Shown: positions 1 through 5,160 of the stretch, in pieces
How positions within the stretch are numbered: position 1 is the stretch's first letter
How the letters are laid out: every line of letters starts with the position of its first letter
Assembly: GCA_005888865.1 (NCBI GenBank)
Contig: VBCL01000327.1
Location: forward strand, 1-5,160
Length of the DNA stretch: 5,160 nucleotides
Direction: 5' to 3'
Source of the DNA: Betaproteobacteria bacterium
Lineage (GTDB): Bacteria > Pseudomonadota > Gammaproteobacteria > Burkholderiales > Casimicrobiaceae
Made by a program: the position numbers and the translations under genes
The notes under the pieces: generated by a model
Told to the model about the DNA's origin: nothing
The model's database searches: none
The model's input: only the letters and a program-made list of their open reading frames with translations

Positions 1-2591
1 TGCTCGTAGAGGGCGGTCTCCAGACGCAAGACCGCCGCTTCGTCGTGCAGGCGCGCGCCGTCGATGAGGAACACGTCCTCGGCGCGCTCGCCTAGCGTAT
101 TGATCCGTGCGCTCTCCACGTTCACGTTGGCCGTGGCGAGGGTGTAGGCAATTCGCGCGAGAAGTCCCGGCCGGTCGCCTGCGACGATCTCGAGAATGTA
201 GTGCGTGCCCTTGTCGTCGGGAAAGAGGCTCACTTCCGGCGTCAGCGGAAAATGCCTGAGATGCCGGCTCATCCGGCCCACGGGCGGCGGCTCGAGCGGA
301 CCGCCTTCGCTGAGCGCGCGCTTGAGCTCGAACTCGACGTAGCTTATCGCCGCGCGGTACGCCGCGTTGGGATTACCCGGATCATGCACGGTGAACGTGT
401 CGAGCGCGTAGCCGTGGCGGGTCGTGTAAACCTTCGCGTCGAGAATCGACAGCCGCTCGCGGCCGAAGAAGCCGCAGATGCGGGCGAACAAAGCTTTCTG
501 ATCGGGCAGGTAGATCATGACCTGCAGGCCGACGCCCGAGCGTGACAGGCGCGCTTTGACGACGGGCTCCCGGCCGTCGACGCGGAAGTAGAGTTGGCGC
601 GCGTGCCACGCGATCTCGTCGGCGCTGTGGCGCTGAAAGTAGACGTTGTCGAGCTTTCGCCACAGCGCCTGCTCGGCGTCCTGCGGGATGGCATAGAGAC
701 GGAGCTGGCGCGCCGCTTCGCGCCTGCGCGCTTCGAGGCTGTCGTCGAGCGTGTGCAAGGGCATCGCACCGGTAAGCCGCGCCTGGGTGGCATGGAAGAG
801 CTCCTCGAGGAGCTTCGCTTTCCAGGCGTTCCAGACCTTCGGGCTCGTGCCGCGGATGTCGGCGACGGTGAGGAGATACAGCGCCGCCAGGCGACGCTCG
901 GACTTCACTCGCTCGGCGAACTGCGCGACGACCGCTGGGTCGTGGATGTCTTGCTTCTGCGCAGTGAGCGACATCATCAGGTGCTGCTCGACGAGCCATC
1001 CGACCATCTGCACGTCTTCCGGTGCGAGGCCGTGTTCGCGGCAGAAGCGTCGCGCATCGGCCGAGCCGAGCTTCGAATGGTCGCCACCGCGGCCTTTCGC
1101 AATATCGTGGAACAGCGCCGCGAGATAGAGAATCTCAGGTCGCTCGAAATCCGTGATCAATCGCGAGCACAGCGGATACTCGTGCGCATGCTGCGCCTCG
1201 GTGAAGCGGCGCAGGTTGCGGATCACCATCAGGATGTGCTCGTCGACCGTATAGACGTGATACAGGTCGTGCTGCATCTGTCCGACGATGCGGCCGAAGG
1301 CCGGCAGGTAGCGTCCGAGGATGCCGTACTGGTTCATCCTGCGCAGCTCGTGGGTGACGCCGCGCGGCTGGCGCAGGATGTCGAGGAATCGCCCGCGGTT
1401 TTCGGAATCGCGGCGGAACGCGGCATCGACACGGTTGCGGTTGCGCCACAGCGCGCGCAGGGTCGGCGCCGACATCCCCTTGAGCTCGGGATGCCGCTGG
1501 AGCTGGAGGAACGCCTCGAGGATCGCCGGCGGCCGCCGGGCGAAGAGCTCTTCGTCCCTGACGTCGAGGAGCTCGTCGACGGCCTGGAAGTCCGCGTCGA
1601 TCGGCACCACGCTGACCTGCGCGGGGAAAAGCCGCGCGTGCAGGTTCTGCAACAGGATGACGTTGATCTGGCGGATCGACTTGGCGGCACGATAGTAGCG
1701 CTGCATCAGCCGCTCGGACGCGCGTTGCGTTGGCGTATCGGCAAAGCCCAGCTCGCGTGCGAGCGCGCTCTGCACGTCGAAGACCAGCCGATCCTCGCGC
1801 CGTCCCGCGAGGTAGTGCAGGCGGATCCGCAGGTCGTCGATCAACCGCTCGTGCCGCGCAAGATCGCGCGCCTCCGCCGGCGTCATCAGGCCGTGCGCGG
1901 CGAGCTCGCGCCAGGTGTGGCCGAGACGAGCGGCGCGGGCGATCCAGAGGATCGTCTGCAGATCGCGCCGCCCGCCGGGACTTTCCTTAAGATTGGGCTC
2001 GAGGTTGTACGCGGTATCCTGGTGGCGAAGATGGCGCTGCTGCTGCTCGAGCGCCTTGGCCTCGTAGAACCCGCGCACGTCGATCGTGGCATCGAATCGC
2101 CGACTGAAACGCGCGTAGAGCGCGCGGGATCCTGCGAGAAGCCGCCGTTCGAGAAGGCTCGTCCGGATGACGGCGTCGACCATCTCCGATTCACACTCCT
2201 CGATCGTGCGCACGCTGTGACCGATCTCGAGGCCCGTATCCCACATCAGGCCGATGAAGCGCTCGATGCCGCCCGCGCCGCCGGCGCCTTCATCGCCAAG
2301 CGGTTGCGGCAGCAGAATCACGACATCGACGTCGGAATGGGGGAAGAGCTCGCCACGGCCGTAGCCCCCGACCGCCACCAGAGCACAGCCGGCAGGAGGA
2401 TCGATTTCCGCCCAAAGCCCTCGCAGGACGCGATCGGTCAGGCGCGTCTGGGCGACGAGCAGCCGGCGGGGGAGGCCGTGTTCGCGGTACGCGGCCTCCA
2501 AGGTGCGACGACCGGCATCGAGCTCCTGTTTCCAGCGTGCAGCCGGCGCGTTCGCGCTGCGTTCGGGCGCGGAGACGAGAACGGTGCTCAA
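1..2591 (-). CDS. glnD: Bifunctional [protein-PII] uridylyltransferase / uridylyl-removing enzyme GlnD (3' end cut by window edge)
   Basis: Cytoplasmic nitrogen sensor: it adds UMP to PII (GlnB/GlnK) when glutamine is low and removes it when glutamine is high. I translated the reverse strand from 2591 to the window edge and found no stop or frameshift over 863 codons. Domains in order: nucleotidyltransferase with GGYGRGELFPHSDVD at residues 75-89 (metal-binding D87 and D89); helical linker with NLKESPGGRRDLQ at 200-212, close to the family NLKEGPGGLRDLQ; HD hydrolase with H445 and H495-D496 in FHDIAKGRGGDHS; ACT1 at about 680-755; ACT2 from about 797, with DRPGLL at 806-811. E. coli GlnD has 890 residues, so only about the last ten codons are likely missing. 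The start is inferred: TTG at 2589-2591 is the first usable codon after the in-frame map stop, and the next in-frame candidate, a later TTG, would trim the N-terminal helix. No clear Shine-Dalgarno is visible. It lies 9 bp after map, so the two are probably cotranscribed. Confidence 0.96.
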   Translation of the reverse strand, partial: MSTVLVSAPERSANAPAARWKQELDAGRRTLEAAYREHGLPRRLLVAQTRLTDRVLRGLWAEIDPPAGCALVAVGGYGRGELFPHSDVDVVILLPQPLGDEGAGGAGGIERFIGLMWDTGLEIGHSVRTIEECESEMVDAVIRTSLLERRLLAGSRALYARFSRRFDATIDVRGFYEAKALEQQQRHLRHQDTAYNLEPNLKESPGGRRDLQTILWIARAARLGHTWRELAAHGLMTPAEARDLARHERLIDDLRIRLHYLAGRREDRLVFDVQSALARELGFADTPTQRASERLMQRYYRAAKSIRQINVILLQNLHARLFPAQVSVVPIDADFQAVDELLDVRDEELFARRPPAILEAFLQLQRHPELKGMSAPTLRALWRNRNRVDAAFRRDSENRGRFLDILRQPRGVTHELRRMNQYGILGRYLPAFGRIVGQMQHDLYHVYTVDEHILMVIRNLRRFTEAQHAHEYPLCSRLITDFERPEILYLAALFHDIAKGRGGDHSKLGSADARRFCREHGLAPEDVQMVGWLVEQHLMMSLTAQKQDIHDPAVVAQFAERVKSERRLAALYLLTVADIRGTSPKVWNAWKAKLLEELFHATQARLTGAMPLHTLDDSLEARRREAARQLRLYAIPQDAEQALWRKLDNVYFQRHSADEIAWHARQLYFRVDGREPVVKARLSRSGVGLQVMIYLPDQKALFARICGFFGRERLSILDAKVYTTRHGYALDTFTVHDPGNPNAAYRAAISYVEFELKRALSEGGPLEPPPVGRMSRHLRHFPLTPEVSLFPDDKGTHYILEIVAGDRPGLLARIAYTLATANVNVESARINTLGERAEDVFLIDGARLHDEAAVLRLETALYE

Positions 2592-2600
2592 GAGCGAAAC

Positions 2601-3398
2601 TCAGGTTGTCGCGGGCGGCGGTGGCGCGCCGGGCGAAAGCGTGAACACTTCGTATCCGGTCTCGGTGACGAGCACTGTATGCTCCCATTGCGCGGACAGG
2701 CTGTGATCGGCCGTGACCACCGTCCAGCCGTCAGCCAGGCAACGGATCGCCGCGCGCCCGGCGTTGATCATCGGCTCGATGGTGAACACCATACCGGGCT
2801 GCAGCTTGAGCCCGGTGCCGTTGCGACCGTAGTGGAGCACTTGAGGTTCTTCGTGGAATTGCCGGCCGATGCCGTGGCCGCAGAATTCTCGCACCACCGA
2901 GAAACCGTGGCCTTCGGCGTGGCGCTGGATGACGGCGCCAATGTCGCCCAGGTGCGCTCCGGGTCGGACCGTGCGAATGCCTTTCCACATGGCCTCGTAG
3001 GTGACCTCGCACAGGCGCCGCGCCTGGATCGGCGCCGCGCCGACGTAGAACATGCGGCTGGTGTCGCCGTGGAAGCCGTCCTTGATCACCGTGATGTCGA
3101 TGTTCACGATGTCGCCAGGCTTAAGCTTCTTGTCCCCGGGAATTCCGTGGCACACCACGTGGTTCACCGACGTGCAGATCGATGCGGGATAGGGCTGGTA
3201 GCCCGGCGGTGCGTAATTGAGCGGCGCAGGAATCGTGCCCTGGACGTCGACCATGTACTTGTGGCACAGCCGGTCGAGCTCGCCAGTGGTCACGCCGGCG
3301 ATGACGTGCGGCGTAATGTAGTCGAGGACCTCGGCGGCGAGCGCGCCCGCGACGCGCATCTTGGCGACATCTTCCGGGGACTTGAGGGAAACGGACAT
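2601..3398 (-). CDS. map: Type I methionine aminopeptidase
   Basis: Removes the N-terminal methionine from nascent proteins when the second residue is small; an essential cytosolic metalloenzyme. The 265-residue product matches the usual length of about 264. All five dinuclear metal ligands of the family can be placed: D101 (in NIDITV), D112 (in GFHGDTS), H175 (in CGHGIG), E208 (in TIEPM) and E239 (in WEHTV). The substrate-contacting histidines H84 (VVCHGIPG) and H182 (FHEEP) are also present. There is no N-terminal SH3 or zinc extension, so it is the bacterial type Ia form. The ATG at 3396-3398 gives MSVSLKSPEDVAKMRVAG, which lines up with the E. coli N-terminus. The start has no recognisable Shine-Dalgarno, and the sequence just upstream is the heptad-repeat spacer. 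The C-terminus ends in a short Pro/Ala/Thr tail. It lies downstream of dapD and 9 bp upstream of glnD. Confidence 0.98.
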   Translation of the reverse strand: MSVSLKSPEDVAKMRVAGALAAEVLDYITPHVIAGVTTGELDRLCHKYMVDVQGTIPAPLNYAPPGYQPYPASICTSVNHVVCHGIPGDKKLKPGDIVNIDITVIKDGFHGDTSRMFYVGAAPIQARRLCEVTYEAMWKGIRTVRPGAHLGDIGAVIQRHAEGHGFSVVREFCGHGIGRQFHEEPQVLHYGRNGTGLKLQPGMVFTIEPMINAGRAAIRCLADGWTVVTADHSLSAQWEHTVLVTETGYEVFTLSPGAPPPPATT

Positions 3399-3489
3399 GA
3401 CTATGGGTTGAGTGTTAAGCGTTGAGCGTCAAGCATCCGACCCTGGGAGCGTTTTCGCCCAACCCTGAACGCCGAACGCTCAACCTGTG
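3399..3489. repeat. dapD-map spacer with two convergent arrays of a degenerate 7-bp repeat
   Basis: The plus strand at 3407-3434 reads as four back-to-back heptads: GTTGAGT, then GTTAAGC, then GTTGAGC, then GTCAAGC. The minus strand from 3484 down to 3457 reads as four more: GTTGAGC, then GTTCGGC, then GTTCAGG, then GTTGGGC. The two arrays face each other across 22 bp (3435-3456) and form an imperfect inverted repeat (3406-3429 against 3462-3485, 19 of 24 positions matching). A transcript of the minus strand could fold into a long stem, with a small GGGCG-AAAA-CGCTC hairpin inside the loop (3447-3460). There is no T-tract, so this is not a classical intrinsic terminator, although it could slow read-through from dapD or protect an RNA end. 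No ORF or convincing promoter is seen in the spacer. Confidence 0.75.
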
Positions 3490-4290
3490 TCATGCGCGCA
3501 GCAACTCGTTGATGCCGGTCTTCGCGCGGGTCCGGGCATCGACCTGCTTGACGATGACCGCACAATAGAGATGACAGCCACCTTCGCCGGACGGCAGGCT
3601 GCCGGCGACGACGACCGACCCGGACGGAATGCGGCCATAGGTCACCGCGCCGGTCGAGCGATCGTAGATCTTCGTGCTCTGGCCTATGAACATGCCCATG
3701 CCCAGCACGGAATTCTCTTCGACGATCACGCCTTCGACGACCTCTGAACGCGCACCGATGAAACAGTTGTCTTCGATGATGGTGGGGTTGGCTTGCAGCG
3801 GTTCAAGTACCCCGCCGATACCCACGCCGCCCGAGAGGTGGACAGTCACCCAGGTGTCGACCATGGTTCCCTCGTCGACGTAGGCACCGATATTGACGTA
3901 CGAGGGCATGAGCACGACGTTGCGCGCGACGTAAGCTCCACGCCGTGCCACGGCCGGCGGCACGACACGCACCCCGGCATCGGCGAAGGCCTTGTCGTCG
4001 AAATGGGCAAACTTGGTGGGAATCTTGTCGTAGAAGCGGAACGGGGCGTTCGGTGCGGCGAGGCCGATGGGTACGCTGTCGGAAAGCCGGAACGAGAGCA
4101 GCACGGCCTTCTTGAGCCATTGGTGCGTCGTCCAGCGACCGTCCAGCTTCTCGGCCACACGCAGACGCCCGGCATCCAATTCCGCGATAACCGCTTCGAC
4201 CGCCTGGCGCAACGCCGGCGACGCCGATTGAGGCGTGAGCCCGGCGCGCCCTTCCCAAGCGGCGTCGATCGTGGATTGGAGGCTGTTCAT
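3490..4290 (-). CDS. dapD: 2,3,4,5-tetrahydropyridine-2,6-dicarboxylate N-succinyltransferase, with an apparent 10-residue internal deletion
   Basis: Transfers succinyl from succinyl-CoA to tetrahydrodipicolinate in the succinylase branch of diaminopimelate/lysine synthesis; a cytosolic homotrimer. The 266 residues comprise an N-terminal helical domain (about 1-105, with RVAEKLDGRW and HQWLKKAVLLSFRL), a left-handed beta-helix of hexapeptide repeats (about 115-235) and the C-terminal LYCAVIVKQVDARTRAKTGINELLR. The catalytic pair corresponding to E. coli D141 and E189 is present as D145 (MVDTW) and E183 (ARSEVVEG). They are 38 residues apart here and 48 in E. coli. The missing residues correspond to the GSCAQIGKNV segment normally found between ATV and HLSGG; here the protein reads WVTVHLSGG. 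The reading frame is intact, which fits a 30-bp deletion near 3840/3841. The product may be impaired, or the sequence may hold an assembly error. The start at 4290 matches the E. coli N-terminus; no clear Shine-Dalgarno is seen. Confidence 0.95.
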   Translation of the reverse strand: MNSLQSTIDAAWEGRAGLTPQSASPALRQAVEAVIAELDAGRLRVAEKLDGRWTTHQWLKKAVLLSFRLSDSVPIGLAAPNAPFRFYDKIPTKFAHFDDKAFADAGVRVVPPAVARRGAYVARNVVLMPSYVNIGAYVDEGTMVDTWVTVHLSGGVGIGGVLEPLQANPTIIEDNCFIGARSEVVEGVIVEENSVLGMGMFIGQSTKIYDRSTGAVTYGRIPSGSVVVAGSLPSGEGGCHLYCAVIVKQVDARTRAKTGINELLRA

Positions 4291-4323
4291 CGGCTACGGC
4301 CGCGAAGATGCAGGCAAACACAC

Positions 4324-4329
4324 ATTTTA
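4324..4329 (-). promoter_or_regulatory. Possible dapD promoter -10 hexamer (TAAAAT)
   Basis: Reading on the minus strand, GGTAAAATG lies about 34 bp upstream of the dapD start codon. TAAAAT differs from the sigma-70 consensus TATAAT at one position and is the only AT-rich patch in an otherwise GC-rich leader. No good -35 box is present at 16-18 bp spacing (the bases there read GCGTCG or similar), so this is only a candidate. If it is used, the leader would be about 25-30 nt. The palindromic element begins roughly 40 bp further upstream. Confidence 0.35.
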
Positions 4330-4399
4330 CCTGCTCTGCCCAGGGACGACGCGGGCTGAGGCCGTGCTAGGAGCCTGTCGGGCTTGCTCTCACGTTTGC

Positions 4400-4501
4400 G
4401 TTGCTGGCCAAACGGCGATGAATGCAAGGCGCTCGGCGCAGCGAATAGCTCGGCCTATTCGCAAGCCGAGCAACACCGCAGGCGCGCCGTTTGGCCGCAA
4501 C
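4400..4501. repeat. Compound hairpin A of the palindromic element
   Basis: The outer stem pairs GTTGC (4400-4404) with GCAAC (4497-4501) and GGCCAAACGGCG (4406-4417) with CGCCGTTTGGCC (4485-4496): 17 bp with a single bulged T at 4405. Inside it is a second stem, GCTCGGC (4431-4437) with GCCGAGC (4465-4471), and stacked within that a perfect 8-bp stem, GCGAATAG (4441-4448) with CTATTCGC (4455-4462), closing a 6-nt loop CTCGGC. The loop sequence repeats the CTCGGC of the middle stem, so an alternative pairing with GCCGAG is possible. Confidence 0.75.
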
Positions 4502-4508
4502 CCGAAGG

Positions 4509-4610
4509 GACGGGGCGCTTTGGGGGCATTCCGTTGTTGCCGGCCGCTGGCAGTGGACGGGCACTGCGGCGCGTCCGGCGCCTAGGACTGCCTCCCAAAG
4601 CGCCTCCGTC
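4509..4610. repeat. Compound hairpin B of the palindromic element
   Basis: The outer stem pairs GACGG (4509-4513) with CCGTC (4606-4610), GGCGCTTTGGG (4514-4524) with CCCAAAGCGCC (4594-4604), and GGCA (4525-4528) with TGCC (4589-4592): 20 bp with two single bulged T residues at 4593 and 4605. Inside, GCCGG (4539-4543) can pair with CCGGC (4575-4579), and GCAGTG (4550-4555) pairs with CACTGC (4562-4567) around a 6-nt loop. It has the same total length and nested layout as hairpin A but no obvious sequence identity to it. Confidence 0.72.
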
Positions 4611-4682
4611 GCATACGCGACAGTAAGCCCGACAGGCTCCCAGCCCGGGGTTTAGCGGCGCTTCACCTCGGCGACGGGGGCC

Positions 4683-5160
4683 CTACATCGCCTTGAACAG
4701 ATGGGCGAAGGTGCGACTGACGGTGAGCTTTTCGGGGCGAGCCCTGAGGATCACGAGCGGCTGATCGCGGTAATCGCGCTCGACCCGCGCGATCGCACGC
4801 AGGTTAACGATGGTGCCGCGGTGCACCTGCCAGAACAGCTCCGGATCGAGCTCGTCGAATAGCTCCTTGATCGTCTTGCGGATGAGCGCCTCGCCATCGC
4901 TGGTCACGACTTTGGTGTATTTGTCTTCGGCGTGAAAATAAACGACCTCGTCAACGGGAATCAGGCGCATCGAGGCGCCAAGCGAGGCCTTGATCCAGCG
5001 CAGCGGACCGGTCGAGTCGCGAGCGCCGAGCTGCGCGAGCACGGTGGCCAGATCGCCGGGTGGGCGCTCCAACCGCTGCTTGAGCCGCTCCACCACCTTC
5101 TCGATTCGCTCCGGCGTCACCGGCTTCAGCACATAGTCGACCGCACCCTGCTCGAACGCG
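4683..5160 (-). CDS. LytTR-family (AlgR/LytR-type) response regulator, 5' end cut by window edge
   Basis: DNA-binding response regulator of a two-component system. The visible 158 residues begin inside the receiver domain with AFEQGAVDYVLKPVTPERIEKVVERL. The Lys-Pro after YVL is the conserved switch-region lysine near the end of a REC domain, so the phospho-acceptor Asp and most of REC lie beyond 5160. A linker of about 30 residues follows, then a full LytTR DNA-binding domain: WIKASLGASMRLIPVDEVVYF, AEDKYTKVVTSDGEALIRKTIKEL, FWQVHRGTIVNLRAIARV and LTVSRTFAHLFKAM. The HRGTIVN and VSR motifs are typical of the family. The GTG at 5130-5132 is an internal valine codon and not the start. The regulon cannot be told from this window; a partner kinase, if adjacent, would be upstream off the right edge. 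The stop is TAG at 4683-4685, with no clear intrinsic terminator in the 39 bp before the palindromic element. Confidence 0.95.
   Translation of the reverse strand, partial: AFEQGAVDYVLKPVTPERIEKVVERLKQRLERPPGDLATVLAQLGARDSTGPLRWIKASLGASMRLIPVDEVVYFHAEDKYTKVVTSDGEALIRKTIKELFDELDPELFWQVHRGTIVNLRAIARVERDYRDQPLVILRARPEKLTVSRTFAHLFKAM

Larger units (their letters stand above)
4367..4643. repeat. Structured palindromic intergenic element with 19-bp terminal inverted repeats (MITE-like)
   Basis: The left end CTAGGAGCCTGTCGGGCTT (4367-4385) and the right end (4625-4643) are inverted copies with one mismatch in 19 bp; the inner 16 bp (4370-4385 and 4625-4640) are perfect. Between them lie two compound hairpins of 102 nt each, separated by 7 nt. 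The element is about 277 bp, has no plausible gene, and fills most of the dapD to response-regulator gap. Short open frames crossing it have no recognisable protein character. Terminal inverted repeats with a non-coding palindromic interior suggest a non-autonomous mobile repeat (MITE-like) or a dispersed structured RNA. No clear target-site duplication is visible next to the termini, so mobility is inference. I cannot assign it to a named family from this sequence. Confidence 0.7.

Noticed and set aside
594..3425. A 943-codon open frame on the plus strand
   Set aside because: It is codon-for-codon antisense to glnD and map, which share the same register. It stays open only because TTA, CTA and TCA codons are very rare in these GC-rich genes. 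The opposite strand encodes two full sets of conserved family motifs, and the plus-strand product resembles nothing I recognise.
3399..3489. Classical Rho-independent terminator after dapD
   Set aside because: The inverted repeat is long and imperfect with a loop of about 30 nt and is not followed by a T-tract on the minus strand.
3793..4359. A 188-codon plus-strand frame opposite dapD
   Set aside because: It is antisense to dapD, whose minus-strand translation is unmistakable.
4235..4626. Short open frames over the dapD upstream region on both strands
   Set aside because: They cross the terminal repeats and hairpins, have Arg/Ala/Pro-rich low-information products, and lack ribosome-binding sites. 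The palindromic element explains the sequence better.
4367..4643. Integron attC site or CRISPR repeat as an explanation for the palindromes
   Set aside because: There is no integrase, no cassette genes, no clear paired attC core sites and no regularly spaced identical repeats. Two unlike compound hairpins inside terminal inverted repeats do not fit either system.
5130..5132. GTG as the start of the response regulator
   Set aside because: The frame continues upstream to the window edge with AFEQGAVDY, a typical receiver-domain sequence directly before VLKP, so this GTG is an internal valine.

Overview
The window is high-GC bacterial chromosome whose four genes all lie on the minus strand. Reading in the direction of transcription (right to left) they are: the 3' part of a LytTR-family response regulator gene, dapD (lysine/diaminopimelate pathway), map (methionine aminopeptidase) and glnD (PII uridylyltransferase), the last running off the left edge about ten codons short of its expected end. 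The protein sequences and the dapD-map-glnD cluster suggest a proteobacterium, most likely a betaproteobacterium. This is inference from protein style and gene order, because no rRNA or other marker is present. In E. coli the same three genes are also neighbours, but in the order map-glnD-dapD.

Layout: 1-2591 glnD (863 codons visible, TTG start inferred); 2592-2600 a 9-bp gap; 2601-3398 map; 3399-3489 an intergenic spacer made largely of two head-to-head arrays of a degenerate 7-bp repeat; 3490-4290 dapD; 4291-4682 a 392-bp non-coding stretch dominated by an elaborate palindromic element of about 277 bp bounded by near-perfect 19-bp terminal inverted repeats; 4683-5160 the response regulator, whose receiver domain is mostly beyond the right edge.

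The genes are core housekeeping functions. DapD makes N-succinyl-2-amino-6-ketopimelate for lysine and peptidoglycan, Map removes initiator methionine, and GlnD senses glutamine and modifies PII to control nitrogen metabolism. map and glnD are tightly spaced and probably cotranscribed. The response regulator looks functionally unrelated and is separated from dapD by the structured element.

Three things stand out. (1) dapD appears to lack ten residues inside its left-handed beta-helix, just after the catalytic Asp, while every flanking motif is intact and in frame. (2) The palindromic element upstream of dapD has terminal repeats and two side-by-side compound hairpins of 102 nt each, and looks like a non-autonomous dispersed repeat or a structured RNA. 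(3) The dapD-map spacer holds four GTTNRGC-like heptads on each strand, facing each other and ending 8 bp from the map start codon. I saw no tRNA, rRNA, CRISPR array, transposase or defence gene. A very long open frame on the plus strand (594-3425) is an antisense shadow of glnD and map.
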